Shown: positions 39,615-49,233, counted from the stretch's first letter. The stretch is 54,182 bases of DNA from Mycobacterium sp. IS-3022 (GCF_001500065.1 NZ_LQIN01000018.1:1-54182), one strand, 5' to 3'. The notes: generated from the letters alone by a model not told the origin. Program-made: numbers and translations.

Positions 39615-40493
39615 TCAGGGCCGGCGTATCCGTTCGGCGGCCTGCGCCGCACGCGCCTGCCGGTAGCCCAGCACGGCGCCTGCCGCCGGGATGAGCAGCA
39701 ACCCGGCGATCCCCCACAGCGGGTCGGTCGATCCGGCGCCGGGCGCGACGACGAACTGCCGTGCGCTCGCCGGTGGGGTGGCCACCCGGTGCACCCAGGC
39801 CGGAGCAGGCGGCGGAGGTGGTGGCGGCGGCGGTACCGGCGGTGGCGGCGGCGCCGGCTCGGCGGGTGCCGGTGCGGGAGCCTGCCGACGCGGTTCAGGT
39901 GCGCCGCTCCGGATCCCCGGTGAACGTCCGTTGCCGAATGTCACCTCAGGGGGGTCGAATGCCGACCCTCGCGGGCCGGGCGCATCGGATCCGGGCGAAC
40001 TCCCGCCGCCCGCGCTGCCCGCCGGGATTTCGCTGGCTGCAGTCGACTCGCTGATGACCGGCCCGCCGCTGACGCCCACGCGGTCGGCCGATCCACCGCT
40101 GACGCCCACGCGGTCAGCCGATCCACCGCTGACGGCCGAGCGTCGCGCCGCATTCGAGTCGTCGGCGACCGCCGACCGGTTACTCGAAGACAACTGCGGA
40201 AGGTCGTCGCGGCCGGACCCCACGCGCGATGAAGGACCGCCGCCGGTCTTCTCGGTGCCTCCGCCACGGTTGCCGGTGCCGTTGCGGGCGCCGCTGCCGT
40301 GGTCACGTCGGCCGGCGCCGTGGCCGTCATCGTCCGACCCGCGACCGTGATCGCCGGCACGATGGTCTGAGCTGCTTCCCCGGTCGGAGCCGTGCGAATC
40401 GCCGGGATGCGCCGATGCGACGGCAGCGCCGGACCCGCCCAGCAGGAGAACGACGGACACCGCGCCGACACCTGCTGCGAGGCGCGGATTCAC
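39615..40493 (-). CDS. Secreted Pro/Gly/Ser-rich protein with C-terminal membrane anchor
   Basis: A 292-residue low-complexity protein. An N-terminal signal (LAAGVGAVSVVLLLGGSGAA) ends with an Ala-x-Ala site before HPGDSHG. The middle is rich in Ser, Gly, Asp and Arg and carries SGGSADRVGV tandem repeats. A poly-Pro stretch follows, and then the C-terminal hydrophobic segment WGIAGLLLIPAAGAVLGYRQ with a basic tail, like a wall-spanning or sorted surface protein. No LPXTG is seen. The GTG with GAGAGG upstream is chosen over more distal codons. No function is known. Confidence 0.65.
   Translation of the reverse strand: MNPRLAAGVGAVSVVLLLGGSGAAVASAHPGDSHGSDRGSSSDHRAGDHGRGSDDDGHGAGRRDHGSGARNGTGNRGGGTEKTGGGPSSRVGSGRDDLPQLSSSNRSAVADDSNAARRSAVSGGSADRVGVSGGSADRVGVSGGPVISESTAASEIPAGSAGGGSSPGSDAPGPRGSAFDPPEVTFGNGRSPGIRSGAPEPRRQAPAPAPAEPAPPPPPVPPPPPPPPPAPAWVHRVATPPASARQFVVAPGAGSTDPLWGIAGLLLIPAAGAVLGYRQARAAQAAERIRRP
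40066..40135. repeat. 30-bp tandem repeat inside the Pro-rich gene
   Basis: Two 30-bp units starting CCGCTGACGCCCACGCGGTC differ at one base, and the first 10 bases of a third follow. Each encodes one 10-residue unit (S-G-G-S-A-D-R-V-G-V on the minus strand). Copy number may vary between strains. Confidence 0.85.
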
Positions 40494-40616
40494 TCGGGCA
40501 CCATTCCTCTCGGGCAAACAAGGTCGACGACGCGTGCGAAGCATTCTTGCACGCGGGCCAACTTCACATCCCGCGTCTGGACGGAACGCGCGCAAATCGT
40601 CCAGCGAACCGCAGCT

Positions 40617-40937
40617 TCAGTCCTCGACGTAATTGCGCAGCCGGTCGATCGCGCGGTCCCAGCGCTGCGACAACTTCGCGAGGTACTCGCTCGCGTCGGC
40701 CAACGGGGCGGGTTGCATCCGCCAGATACGCTCGCGGCCACTGCGTTCACTGCTCACCAGGCCCACCGATTCCAGTAGCAGCAGGTGTTTGGTCGTCGCC
40801 TGCCGGCTCACCGGCACCACCGCGGTGACCTCGGTTGTCGAACACGGCCCGCCCTCGCACAGTTGGGTGACTATGCGCAGGCGGTTGGGGTCTCCGAGTG
40901 CGTTGAAGACGGGGGCTTCTACCGGTGCGGCGCTCAC
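40617..40937 (-). CDS. ArsR-family transcriptional regulator
   Basis: A 106-residue winged-helix regulator: FNALGDPNRLRIVTQLCEGG, then VPVSRQATTKHLLLLESVGL and VSSERSGRERIWRMQPAPL. No canonical metal-binding Cys pair is seen, so it is probably of the ArsR type paired with SRPBCC proteins rather than a metal sensor. The GTG start overlaps the SRPBCC stop (GTGA). It probably binds the two GCAACC-N4-GGTTGC palindromes upstream of the operon. Confidence 0.9.
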   Translation of the reverse strand: MSAAPVEAPVFNALGDPNRLRIVTQLCEGGPCSTTEVTAVVPVSRQATTKHLLLLESVGLVSSERSGRERIWRMQPAPLADASEYLAKLSQRWDRAIDRLRNYVED

Positions 40938-41428
40938 ACCGTCTCGCTGATGGCGAGGTACTTGCGCACGAGTTCGACCTGCGCGGCCCAACCCTCGCTG
41001 TTGCCCTCGAACGCCGATGCGCGGCGCTCGACGGGTAGTGCGTCGAACCCGGATTCGACGATGCGCAGCAGCACTCCGTCAGCGGTCTCCTCGAGCGTGA
41101 ACTCCACCAGCGTGGTCGGTTCGTCGGTGACGTCGACGCCTTCCTCGACGCCGTAGGGATGCCAGCGGAACGCCAACCGCCGTTGCGGCTCGACCGCCTC
41201 GATGTGCCATGCGTCGGCCGTGCCGGCATACGGTTCCTGGGCCTTGGCGACGTCGGCGTCGACCGCCGTCGGGGTCATGACGCCGGTCACCGATTTGCCC
41301 GCCACGAACGGTCCGTCGAAGCGCACCCCGAACCATTGCCCGAACTCGTCGGCGTCGCTGATCGCCCGCCAGACGCGCGCGAGCGGTGCCTTCAACAGAA
41401 CTTCCTTCTCGATACGATCCGTACTCAT
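40934..41428 (-). CDS. SRPBCC/AHSA1-domain protein
   Basis: A 164-residue START-like protein of the AHSA1 type: IEKEVLLKAPLARVWRAISD, FGQWFGVRFDGPFVAG, LAFRWHPYG and ESGFDALPVERRASAFEGNS. The fold binds hydrophobic ligands; the ligand here is unknown. The ATG has a perfect AGGAGG 6 bases upstream, which itself lies within the first operator palindrome. It forms an operon with the ArsR gene that follows it. Confidence 0.9.
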   Translation of the reverse strand: MSTDRIEKEVLLKAPLARVWRAISDADEFGQWFGVRFDGPFVAGKSVTGVMTPTAVDADVAKAQEPYAGTADAWHIEAVEPQRRLAFRWHPYGVEEGVDVTDEPTTLVEFTLEETADGVLLRIVESGFDALPVERRASAFEGNSEGWAAQVELVRKYLAISETV

Positions 41429-41429
41429 A

Positions 41430-41493
41430 TGCAACCTCCTGGTTGCGTCTCACGCTATCGCTTGCTGCGGCTTAATGCAACCATTTGGTTGCA
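41430..41493 (-). promoter_or_regulatory. SRPBCC-arsR promoter with two palindromic operators
   Basis: GCAACC-N4-GGTTGC occurs at 41431-41446 and again as the perfect 18-bp palindrome TGCAACCATTTGGTTGCA at 41476-41493. Between them, on the minus strand, TTGCAT and TAGCGT are separated by 17 bases. One operator covers the -35 box, and the other covers the ribosome binding site, a classic repression layout. Confidence 0.8.
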
Positions 41494-41587
41494 CCTTCTT
41501 CCCGGCCGGCGAGGTCTCAACCGAATTCTGCCGGAGGGCAGCGGTTTCCGACGAAGCTCAGCCCTCGTGCAGATCTCGAGACCGGCG

Positions 41588-42598
41588 TCAGATCGCGTCG
41601 GGATCCTCGGCGAAGGCGTCCGCCGTTTTCTGCGCCAATCCGATCGCGGCGCGTGCCCACTCGGCGGTCGCCCCGGCCAGGCCGCACGTCGGCGTGATGC
41701 CCATGCGCTCGCTCAGCACGGAACGGGTGAAGCCCAGCCGATCGGTCACCGAGACCGCGGCGCGGGCGATCTCTTCGACCGACGGTCGGCCGTCCGGAGC
41801 CGTCGAGGGCACCACGCCGAACAACACAGTGCGCCCCGTGTCGACGAATTCACCGATACCGTCGAGGTCGCCGGCGACAACAGTGGTCGTGTCAACGGAG
41901 ACAGCATCGATACCGCTGCGCTGCAATGCTTTCCATGGCACACCCGATGCGCAGCTGTGCAACATCACGGGAGCGCCCACCGCGGCGACGCACTCGTCGA
42001 GCAAGTCGACGGCCAGCGGCTCGTCGACCGGATGCACCGGCGTCAAGCTGGTCACCCCGGTCAACCGGCCCTCCAGCGCGGCGGGTAACAGTGGCTCGTC
42101 GAATTGCACCACGACGGCCGCGTCCAACCTGCGCGCGACCTGTGCCCGGTGCGCTGCCACGCCTTCGGCCAGCGAGGCGGTCAGGTCGCGCACTGCGCCG
42201 GGATCGGTGAGCGCGCGGTGGCCGTTGGCAAGCTCCAATTGCGCCGCGAGTGTGACCGGACCCGGCGCCTGCACCTTGACGGTGCGGCCTCCGCCACGCG
42301 AACCCGCCTTCTCCCAGGCCTCCTCGAGCGCGTCGAGGTCCTCATCGAGCAGGCTCAGCGCCCGCCTTGCCATGGCCGTGCGGCCCGACGCGATCCGATA
42401 GCCGCGAGGGACGGTGTCCATGCCGATGTCGACAAGGAACGCCGCGGCCCGCCCGATCGTGTCGGCGCCCACGCCGCGGCCCGGCAATTCGGGCAGATGC
42501 GGCAAGGTATGCAGTTCGCCGATCACGACCTCGGCGGCCTCGCGTGGCGACGTCCCCGGCCATGACCCGATGCCGGTGGCTGCGGCGAAGACATTCAC
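41588..42598 (-). CDS. Cobalamin-independent methionine synthase-like protein (Rv3015c-like)
   Basis: A 336-residue protein with the MetE C-terminal TIM-barrel fold: ATGIGSWPGTSPREAAEVVI, VKVQAPGPVTLAAQLELANG, VVVQFDEPLLPA, a zinc-type MLHSCASGVPW segment and ITPTCGLAG. It is much shorter than MetE, so true methionine synthase activity is uncertain. The GTG of NVFAAATGIG is chosen because TACTGT lies 7 bases upstream, suggesting leaderless mRNA. Confidence 0.85.
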   Translation of the reverse strand: MNVFAAATGIGSWPGTSPREAAEVVIGELHTLPHLPELPGRGVGADTIGRAAAFLVDIGMDTVPRGYRIASGRTAMARRALSLLDEDLDALEEAWEKAGSRGGGRTVKVQAPGPVTLAAQLELANGHRALTDPGAVRDLTASLAEGVAAHRAQVARRLDAAVVVQFDEPLLPAALEGRLTGVTSLTPVHPVDEPLAVDLLDECVAAVGAPVMLHSCASGVPWKALQRSGIDAVSVDTTTVVAGDLDGIGEFVDTGRTVLFGVVPSTAPDGRPSVEEIARAAVSVTDRLGFTRSVLSERMGITPTCGLAGATAEWARAAIGLAQKTADAFAEDPDAI

Positions 42599-42605
42599 TC
42601 GTTTG

Positions 42606-42611
42606 ACAGTA
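42606..42611 (-). promoter_or_regulatory. -10 box for leaderless mRNA of the MetE-like gene
   Basis: TACTGT on the minus strand, 7 bases before the GTG. No ribosome binding site is present between them. Confidence 0.45.
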
Positions 42612-42656
42612 TTCGATGGGGCTAATCTCGGTCCGGAAGGGTTGGGAGGACGCACC

Positions 42657-43301
42657 ATGCCCGCAGTGCTGAGGTCGATCGTGCTGTGGTGCGCGACGGC
42701 GGCGCTCACGGCAGCGTGCACGCAGAGCATCAGTGGTCACGCGATACGTGCGGTCCCCGGCATCGACGACGACTCGCTGTCACCGGTCGACGTCGAAACG
42801 ATCATGCTCGACCAGTCACAGATGCGCGCAATCACCGGTGCCGGCGAGGATCTCACGATCATCCCGACGATGGACGGCAAGATTCCGGTCGACATCGAGC
42901 CGCTGGCCGAGACCACTCCCCCGCAGTGCCAATGGATCTTCGCCGAAACCCAGACGTTCGGGCCCGACGTCGAGGAGTTCCGCAAGACCACCTTTCAGCA
43001 CCCGCGCGGTGGCGGGCTGATCTCCGAGGGCGCAGCCGCCTACCGCGACACCATGACAGCGCGCCGGGCCTTCGATGATCTTGCTGCTCTCGTGGAGGGT
43101 TGCAGCGCAACGCCTTTGGGTTCGATGTTCGTCGGCGATTGGACGATCGGCACTGACATCCTGCAGACTCGCCCATCAGGCGCCTGCGGTCGCGACTACC
43201 GGGTGAAGTCGGTCGTGCTGGTGGAGGTGACCGCATGCCGGTTCCCCGACTCCGTGCCCGAGATCGTCATGACGAACATCCTCGCCAATGTGCCCGAATA
43301 G
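42657..43301 (+). CDS. lpqA: Lipoprotein with PknH-type sensor domain (LpqA-like)
   Basis: A 214-residue lipoprotein. The signal MPAVLRSIVLWCATAALTAA is followed by the lipobox Cys at residue 21. The exported part matches the PknH-like extracellular sensor domain, with paired Cys in PPQCQWIF, VEGCSATP, SGACGRDY and VTACRFPD. The ligand is unknown. GGGAGG lies 6 bases before the ATG; the frame extends upstream only across the divergent MetE-like gene. It converges with mnmA, 5 bases apart. Confidence 0.85.
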   Translation: MPAVLRSIVLWCATAALTAACTQSISGHAIRAVPGIDDDSLSPVDVETIMLDQSQMRAITGAGEDLTIIPTMDGKIPVDIEPLAETTPPQCQWIFAETQTFGPDVEEFRKTTFQHPRGGGLISEGAAAYRDTMTARRAFDDLAALVEGCSATPLGSMFVGDWTIGTDILQTRPSGACGRDYRVKSVVLVEVTACRFPDSVPEIVMTNILANVPE

Positions 43302-43306
43302 CGCGG

Positions 43307-44374
43307 CTACCGGGTGATCGTCGCGCTGCCCAGCACCTCGTCGCCGGCGGGGTCGGGGCGGTACAGCACCATGGTCTGGCCGGGTGCCACACCGCGCAGC
43401 GGGGCACGCAGGTCGACGGTCAGCAATCCGTCGCGAAGCTCGGCCACCCCGTCGCCGATGCCGCCGTGCGCACGGACCTGCACCTGGCATTCCACCGGAC
43501 CGGTGGGCGCCACACCGGAAGTGAAGATCGGCCGCTCACCGGTCAACGTCCACACGTCCAGATCGGCGGCGTCACCCACGCGCACCGTCGCGCTGTCCGG
43601 ATCGATCTCGGTCACATAGCGCGGCCGCCCGTCCGGACCGGGCCCCGCGATGCCCAGCCCTTTGCGTTGACCGACCGTGAAGCCGTGCACACCGTCGTGT
43701 TCGGCCAGCACCGTGCCCGCGGCGTCGACTACCGATCCCCGCCGGACCCCGATCCGGGTGCCGAGGAACGTGCGCGTGTCGCCGGAGGGGATGAAGCAGA
43801 TGTCGTGACTGTCCGGCTTGTCGGCGACCGCAAGACCGCGGCGCGCGGCTTCCTCGCGGATCTGCGGCTTGGGGGTGTCCCCGACCGGGAACACGGCGTG
43901 ACGCAACTGTTCTGCGCTCAGGACGGCCAGCACGTAGGACTGGTCCTTGTCGGCATCGACCGCACGCCGCAACCGTCCCTCGGACAGCCGCGCATAATGA
44001 CCGGTCGCCACGGCGTCGAAACCCAGCGCCAGCGCGCGGGCAGCCAACGCGGAGAACTTGATCCGCTCGTTGCACCGGACACACGGGTTCGGGGTCTGTC
44101 CGCGCGCATACGAGGAGACGAAGTCGTCGATGACGTCCTCTTTGAAGCGGTCGGCGAAATCCCAGACGTAGAACGGGATGCCGAGGACATCGGCAACTCT
44201 GCGCGCGTCGCCGGCGTCTTCTTTCGAGCAACAACCGCGAGACCCGGTGCGCAGTGTGCCCGGCGCGGCCGACAACGCGAGATGCACACCGACCACGTCG
44301 TGGCCGGCATCGACCATCCGGGCCGCGGCGACCGACGAGTCGACACCACCGCTCATGGCCACGAGTACCTTCAT
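43307..44374 (-). CDS. mnmA: tRNA 2-thiouridylase MnmA
   Basis: A 355-residue enzyme that puts sulfur on uridine 34 of tRNA-Glu, tRNA-Gln and tRNA-Lys. The PP-loop is [15 protein letters not shown], and the two catalytic Cys are in [14 protein letters not shown] and [10 protein letters not shown]. An extra CCSKED follows the PP-loop, as in actinobacteria. The ATG overlaps the iscS stop as TGATG, so the sulfur donor and the user enzyme are coupled. Two of the likely target tRNAs are also in this window. Confidence 0.96.
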   Translation of the reverse strand: MKVLVAMSGGVDSSVAAARMVDAGHDVVGVHLALSAAPGTLRTGSRGCCSKEDAGDARRVADVLGIPFYVWDFADRFKEDVIDDFVSSYARGQTPNPCVRCNERIKFSALAARALALGFDAVATGHYARLSEGRLRRAVDADKDQSYVLAVLSAEQLRHAVFPVGDTPKPQIREEAARRGLAVADKPDSHDICFIPSGDTRTFLGTRIGVRRGSVVDAAGTVLAEHDGVHGFTVGQRKGLGIAGPGPDGRPRYVTEIDPDSATVRVGDAADLDVWTLTGERPIFTSGVAPTGPVECQVQVRAHGGIGDGVAELRDGLLTVDLRAPLRGVAPGQTMVLYRPDPAGDEVLGSATITR

Positions 44375-45570
44375 CAGTCGACCACCCCCGAGCTGGCCAG
44401 GGCGGCCTGCCGGGCCCGGTCCACCGCGGCGGGTAGCACCGCGAGTGCGGCGTCCACGTCGTCCTCGGTGCTGGTGTGTCCCAACGAAAGTCGTAGCGAG
44501 CCGCGCGCACTCACCGGGTCGGCGCCCATCGCGATCAGTACATGTGACGGCTGCGCGACACCGGCGGTGCACGCCGACCCCGTCGAGCACTCGATGCCCT
44601 TGGCGTCCAACAGCATCAGCAGCGAGTCACCTTCACACCCGCGGAACGTGAAGTGCGAATTGCCCGGCAGCCGTGCGGCTCCCGTCGCCCCGTTGACGTC
44701 GACGTCGTCGATGGTCGCCAGCACACCGTCGACCAGACGGTCGCGCAGCGCCGAAACCCGCGCGCTGTTGGTCTCCAGCCCTTCGACCGCGATCTTCGCC
44801 GCCGCGGCCATCGCGACGGCGCCGGCTACATACGGTGTGCCGGAACGAACGTCGCGCTCCTGTCCTCCGCCGTGCAGCAGTGGGACGCAGGCGGTGTCGC
44901 GGCGCAGCAGCAACGCGCCGATCCCGGTCGGACCACCGAACTTGTGCGCGGCGATGCTCATCGCCGACAGTCCGCTCGCCGTGAAGTCGACCGGAATGTG
45001 GCCGACCGCCTGGACCGCGTCGCTGTGCATCGGCACATCGAATTCCGCTGCGACGGCGGCCAGTTCGGTGATCGGCATGATCGTGCCGACCTCGTTGTTG
45101 GCCCACATCACCGACACCACTGCCACGTCGTCGTGATCCTGCAACGCCTGCCGCAGCGCCGCCGCCGTCACCGAGCCGTCCGTTTCGACGGGCAACCAGG
45201 TCACCTCGGCGTCTTCGTGCTCTACCAGCCATTCGACGGAGTCGAGCACGGCGTGGTGTTCGACCGGCGTGGTCACGATGCGCCTGCGGCGCGGGTCGGC
45301 ATCCCGGCGCGCCCAGTAGATGCCCTTGACCGCGAGGTTGTCGCTCTCGGTGCCGCCCGCGGTGAAGATCACCTCCGACGGGCGCGCGCCGAGCAGCTGG
45401 GCCAGCGTCTCGCGCGACTCCTCCATCCGCCGGCGCGCCGCGCGGCCGGTGCCGTGCAGCGATGATGCGTTGCCGACCGTGGCCATCGCAGCCGTCATCG
45501 CCTCGATGGCAGCGGGGTGCATCGGCGTGGTGGCGGCGTGATCGAGGTAGACCGGCTTGTCCGAGGTCAT
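44374..45570 (-). CDS. iscS: Cysteine desulfurase
   Basis: A 398-residue PLP enzyme that takes sulfur from cysteine. The N-terminus is [13 protein letters not shown]. The PLP Lys is in [16 protein letters not shown], and the catalytic Cys is in [18 protein letters not shown]. It is an IscS/NifS-class enzyme. TATTCT lies 9 bases before the ATG, so the leader is very short. It is transcribed with mnmA. Confidence 0.95.
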   Translation of the reverse strand: MTSDKPVYLDHAATTPMHPAAIEAMTAAMATVGNASSLHGTGRAARRRMEESRETLAQLLGARPSEVIFTAGGTESDNLAVKGIYWARRDADPRRRRIVTTPVEHHAVLDSVEWLVEHEDAEVTWLPVETDGSVTAAALRQALQDHDDVAVVSVMWANNEVGTIMPITELAAVAAEFDVPMHSDAVQAVGHIPVDFTASGLSAMSIAAHKFGGPTGIGALLLRRDTACVPLLHGGGQERDVRSGTPYVAGAVAMAAAAKIAVEGLETNSARVSALRDRLVDGVLATIDDVDVNGATGAARLPGNSHFTFRGCEGDSLLMLLDAKGIECSTGSACTAGVAQPSHVLIAMGADPVSARGSLRLSLGHTSTEDDVDAALAVLPAAVDRARQAALASSGVVD

Positions 45571-45579
45571 AACCAGTCA

Positions 45580-45585
45580 AGAATA
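45580..45585 (-). promoter_or_regulatory. -10 box of the iscS-mnmA operon
   Basis: TATTCT on the minus strand, a good TANNNT match, ending 9 bases before the ATG of iscS. Confidence 0.45.
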
Positions 45586-45614
45586 GCCGCCGACGCGGTC
45601 GGCCCCCGATTCGC

Positions 45615-46445
45615 TCAGGCCGCGAGCGCGTGACCGGCCGAGCGTGGCGTGGTGTCGCCGCGCACCGCGCGCTCACAGCGGGCTGCCAGGTCACGACGGT
45701 CGGCACCGGGCAGCTGCAGGGACTCGACCTGCACCCGCACCACGGTGCGCTTCGCGGTGATCAGGCGGCGGATCGACGCCAGCAGTGTGTCGTCGCCCAC
45801 ATACGCCGCGACCGTGGACGCCCTGCCGTCGCGGTGGTGATAGCTCAGCCGCAACGGTTGGACCGGCCGGCCCGCGTCGACGGCGGCCTGGAACATCGCG
45901 GGCCGGAACCGGCCGTAGCCCAGGCCGCAGTAGGTGGTGCCCTCGGGAAACGCCACGACGGTCTGGCCCGCAAGCAGACCGCTCGCGATGGTGTCCACCA
46001 CATCGGGGAGCCGCCGCAGATTGCCCCGCTCGATCGGTATCACCTTCAACAGTCGGGCCAGCAGCCCGAGAGCAGGCCAGTTGATGAGTTCCGATTTCGC
46101 GACGAACCGGCCCGGCAGTACCGAGCCGATCACGAAGATGTCGACCCAGGACACGTGTCCGCTCACCACCAGAACGCCGCTGAGGTTGCGAATGGGCCCG
46201 CCCGACACCGTGGTTCGCACGCCGAGGCCACGCAACAGCAACCGGCAGTAGCCGCGCTGCAGGCCGGAACGGCCCGGCACGGGCACTGCCAGCAGCGGCG
46301 CCAACGTCAGCAGCGTGACCGCGAAGACGAGACGCAGCGCAGCACGGCAGGCGACGACCACCCGCCGACCGGCCTGGCCGGCCCCGGCGCTGACGCAGCT
46401 CGCGTCGCACGCCGCCCGCGGCACCCAGCAGTTGGCGGTGCTCAC
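45615..46445 (-). CDS. 1-acyl-glycerol-3-phosphate acyltransferase-like (PlsC/OlsA type)
   Basis: A 276-residue acyltransferase with two hydrophobic segments near the N-terminus. The H-x4-D motif is SGHVSWVDIF, and further blocks are GRFVAKSELINWPALG, KVIPIERGN and FPEGTT. It transfers an acyl chain to a hydroxyl; whether to lysophosphatidate or to a lyso-ornithine lipid cannot be told from the motifs. The GTG overlaps the stop of the GNAT gene (GTGA), so the two act together. It matches Rv3026c. Confidence 0.87.
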   Translation of the reverse strand: MSTANCWVPRAACDASCVSAGAGQAGRRVVVACRAALRLVFAVTLLTLAPLLAVPVPGRSGLQRGYCRLLLRGLGVRTTVSGGPIRNLSGVLVVSGHVSWVDIFVIGSVLPGRFVAKSELINWPALGLLARLLKVIPIERGNLRRLPDVVDTIASGLLAGQTVVAFPEGTTYCGLGYGRFRPAMFQAAVDAGRPVQPLRLSYHHRDGRASTVAAYVGDDTLLASIRRLITAKRTVVRVQVESLQLPGADRRDLAARCERAVRGDTTPRSAGHALAA

Positions 46446-47293
46446 GACGCGATCCCGTCGGCCGCGGCGGTGGCCGCGCCGACGGTCCTCAGCCGGCGCA
46501 GATACCTGATGTCGGCGCGACGTTTGTCGAGTAGCGCCGGGAAGTCGCCGACCCCGAAGTCCGGATCGTGCGCCGGTTCACCGCAGATCTGCGCGCCGAG
46601 CCGCAGATATCCCCGCATCAATGCCGGCACGGCCACTCGGGCGGGTGGGTCGATGTCGTCGAGCGGTCTGCCGTCCACGGTCACCGGCCGGTACGGACGC
46701 ACTGTGTACTGCGCCGGGGCGGCATGCCGGCGACGGACGAAGTCCCGCACACCGCGGATCTGTGCTCCGGGCACCTGGCCGTCGGGGCCCCGGACCGGTA
46801 CCGACACGCATCCGGTCACGTAGTCGTACCCGCAGCGGTCGAGGTACGCCAGGATCCCGGCCCACATCAGCAGCACCACCGCGCCGTTTCGGTGATCCGC
46901 CCGCACCACCGCCCGGCCCATCTCGACCAGGCCGGGACGCAACGGATCGAGCCCGCGGACGTCGAATTCGGTCGCGCTGTACAACCCGCCGGCGGCGGCC
47001 GCGCCCGCCGGCGGCAGCATCCGGTAGCAGCCGACCAGTTCGCCGGAGCCGTCCTCGCGCACCAGCAGGTGGTCGCAGTGCTCGTCGAACCGGTCGGCGT
47101 CCAAGCCGTCGGCGGCACCGCGCAACGCGAATCCGGGTTCGGAGGTGAACACCTCGTGGCGCAGACGCTGCGCGGCCTCGATGAGTGTGGCGTCCGTCGA
47201 CAGCAGCAGGGTGTAGCGGGGCACGGGCGTCGAAGAAGCCGCCCGCCCGGGGTCGATTTCGTCCGGGGCGATGAGTACAGAAGCACTGCTCAT
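46442..47293 (-). CDS. GNAT N-acyltransferase (OlsB/hemolysin-like, Rv3027c-like)
   Basis: A 283-residue protein of the acyltransferase group that includes ornithine-ACP N-acyltransferase OlsB. It shows RLRHEVFTSEPGF, DEHCDHLLVREDGSGELVGC, YSATEFDVRGL, and VEMGRAVVRADHRNGAVVLL. Translational coupling to a PlsC-type enzyme mirrors the OlsB-OlsA pair. The acceptor is not known here. The ATG of SSASVLIAPD is chosen; in-frame codons upstream lack a ribosome site. Confidence 0.8.
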   Translation of the reverse strand: MSSASVLIAPDEIDPGRAASSTPVPRYTLLLSTDATLIEAAQRLRHEVFTSEPGFALRGAADGLDADRFDEHCDHLLVREDGSGELVGCYRMLPPAGAAAAGGLYSATEFDVRGLDPLRPGLVEMGRAVVRADHRNGAVVLLMWAGILAYLDRCGYDYVTGCVSVPVRGPDGQVPGAQIRGVRDFVRRRHAAPAQYTVRPYRPVTVDGRPLDDIDPPARVAVPALMRGYLRLGAQICGEPAHDPDFGVGDFPALLDKRRADIRYLRRLRTVGAATAAADGIAS

Positions 47294-47392
47294 GGCTGCA
47301 CGGTCGCGCAGCCGGGTCTCCGAACGGCGTCGGCAGCGTGACGTGTCCGTGAGCGCTAAGTGACGAATTGGTCGCGCAGAGCGCGCCTGCAA

Positions 47393-48139
47393 TCAGCGAC
47401 TCGGGGAAAGCCAGTCAGCAAACCGCGTGCTCGACAGCACCCCGTCCTCGCCGGTGACGAGGCTCGAGTCGTCGACGCGGGCGCCGAAGTAGGTGGCCTG
47501 TGCGTCGACGACCACCGGCGTATCAGCGCCCTGCGCGGCCAGCACAGCATGCGCGAGGTCGGCGAAGCTCATCTTGTCGGGGCCGCCGACGTTGAGGACA
47601 CCGTTGACCGGTCGGCCTTCGGCCGCACGCGCGACTTCGGTGGAGACATCGGCCGCCGCGATCGGCTGAATGCGTCCGTCCGGTGCCCTCACCTTCCCGT
47701 CGACGATCAGCGATCCGACGATCGCCTCGGCGAATTCGTGGAACTGCGTCGCGCGAACGATCGTGTACGGCAGCCCCGACCCGGTCACGATCTTCTCCTG
47801 GGCGACCTTGGCGCGCATGTAGCCGCTGTCGGGCAGCATGTCGCATCCCACGATCGACAGGGCCACATAGTGGCCGACGCCGTGGTCGCGGGCCGCCGCC
47901 ACCAGGTTCGTCGACGATGCGGTGAAGAAATCCATCACCGGGCCGTCGTCGAAGGACGGTGAATTCACCACGTCGACAAGGACATCGGCGGCCGACAGCG
48001 CTTCGCCGAGACCCTCGCCGGTGACCACGTTGGCGCCCGTGGACAGCGATGCCGCGGTCACCTGATGACCGTTCGCTCGCAGCAGGTCGACTACTTTCGC
48101 ACCGATCTGTCCGGTGGCCCCGATAACCGTGATCTTCAT
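47393..48139 (-). CDS. NmrA-like NAD(P)-binding protein
   Basis: A 248-residue atypical SDR of the NmrA/NAD(P)H-binding type. The fold begins [20 protein letters not shown], and [11 protein letters not shown] and [19 protein letters not shown] follow. The classical catalytic Tyr-x3-Lys is not obvious, as is usual for this group. The substrate is unknown. The ATG is chosen because the Rossmann strand begins directly after it and GGCGGAAGATC lies upstream. Confidence 0.88.
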   Translation of the reverse strand: MKITVIGATGQIGAKVVDLLRANGHQVTAASLSTGANVVTGEGLGEALSAADVLVDVVNSPSFDDGPVMDFFTASSTNLVAAARDHGVGHYVALSIVGCDMLPDSGYMRAKVAQEKIVTGSGLPYTIVRATQFHEFAEAIVGSLIVDGKVRAPDGRIQPIAAADVSTEVARAAEGRPVNGVLNVGGPDKMSFADLAHAVLAAQGADTPVVVDAQATYFGARVDDSSLVTGEDGVLSSTRFADWLSPSR

Positions 48140-48177
48140 GTCGGAGATCTTCCGCCTTGTGAGCCGTCCAGATACGC

Positions 48178-48208
48178 CAAACCCCGGTGCGCGATGCACC
48201 GGGGTTTG
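48178..48208 (-). terminator. Terminator of the etfBA operon
   Basis: A perfect 13-bp stem, CAAACCCCGGTGC / GCACCGGGGTTTG, with a 5-base loop, 22 bases after the etfA stop. The stem is strong but has only a short T-stretch within the arm. Confidence 0.8.
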
Positions 48209-48229
48209 CGTAGCGCGTATCGCCCTCGA

Positions 48230-49186
48230 TCAGCCCTTGCGGGCCTTGACCGCCTCGGTCAGCTGCGGTGTGACCTTGAACAGGTCTCCGACGATGCCGA
48301 GGTCGGCGATCTCGAAGATCGGCGCCTCTTCGTCCTTGTTCACCGCGATGATCGTCTTGGACGTCTGCATGCCGGCGCGGTGCTGGATCGCACCGGAGAT
48401 GCCCAGCGCGATGTACAGCTGCGGCGACACCGTCTTACCGGTCTGGCCCACCTGGAACTGGCCCGGGTAGTAGCCCGAGTCGACGGCCGCACGTGAGGCG
48501 CCGACGGCGCCACCGAGCGAGTCCGCCAGTTCCTCCACGACGCTGAAGTTCTCGGCGCTGCCGACGCCGCGGCCGCCCGAGACGACCACGGTGGCCTCGG
48601 TCAGCTCCGGACGGTCACCCGCGACGGCGGGCTCGCGTTTGGTGATCTTCGTCGCGTTCTCCGCCTGCGCGGGGACCTCGACGTCGACGACCTCGCCTGC
48701 GGCGTCGGCGGGCTCGGCGTCGACGGACCCGGCCCGCAGCGTGATCACCGGGACCTCACCGGTGGACTCGGCCTCGACGGTGAACGCACCACCGAAGATC
48801 GAGTGGATGCCCTTGCCGCCGTCGGTGATGTCGACGACGTCGGTCAGCACACCCGCGCCGATGCGGGCCGCCAGGCGCCCGGCGATCTCCTTGCCGTCGG
48901 CGCTGGAAGACAGCAGCACGCCCGCGGGCGAGGCGGACTCGACCAACGAAGCCAAGACGTCGACCTGCGGTGTGATCAGGTAGTTGTCCGCGTCGTCGGA
49001 CTCGGCGACGTAGATCTTGGCCGCGCCGGCGGCCTTCAGGCCGTCGACGAGCGGTTGTGCGGTGCCCGGCGCGCCGACGACGACGGCCGAGGGCTCGCCG
49101 AGCTTGCGAGCCGCGGTGATCAACTCCGAGGTGACCTTCTTCAGCGCACCTTCGGCGTGCTCAACGAGCACGAGTACTTCAGCCAT
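48230..49186 (-). CDS. etfA: Electron transfer flavoprotein alpha subunit
   Basis: A 318-residue ETF alpha that holds FAD and passes electrons from acyl-CoA dehydrogenases. The FAD domain has [60 protein letters not shown] and [19 protein letters not shown]. It lies 47 bases after etfB. It matches Rv3028c (fixB). Confidence 0.96.
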   Translation of the reverse strand: MAEVLVLVEHAEGALKKVTSELITAARKLGEPSAVVVGAPGTAQPLVDGLKAAGAAKIYVAESDDADNYLITPQVDVLASLVESASPAGVLLSSSADGKEIAGRLAARIGAGVLTDVVDITDGGKGIHSIFGGAFTVEAESTGEVPVITLRAGSVDAEPADAAGEVVDVEVPAQAENATKITKREPAVAGDRPELTEATVVVSGGRGVGSAENFSVVEELADSLGGAVGASRAAVDSGYYPGQFQVGQTGKTVSPQLYIALGISGAIQHRAGMQTSKTIIAVNKDEEAPIFEIADLGIVGDLFKVTPQLTEAVKARKG

Positions 49187-49233
49187 GAGTTTTCTCTCGT
49201 CTCTTGTGTTCGGAAGTCAGAAGGAATGATCTG

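Noticed and set aside
41588..42660. A cobalamin riboswitch before the MetE-like gene
   Set aside because: The -10 box is 7 bases from the start codon, so there is no room for a leader RNA.
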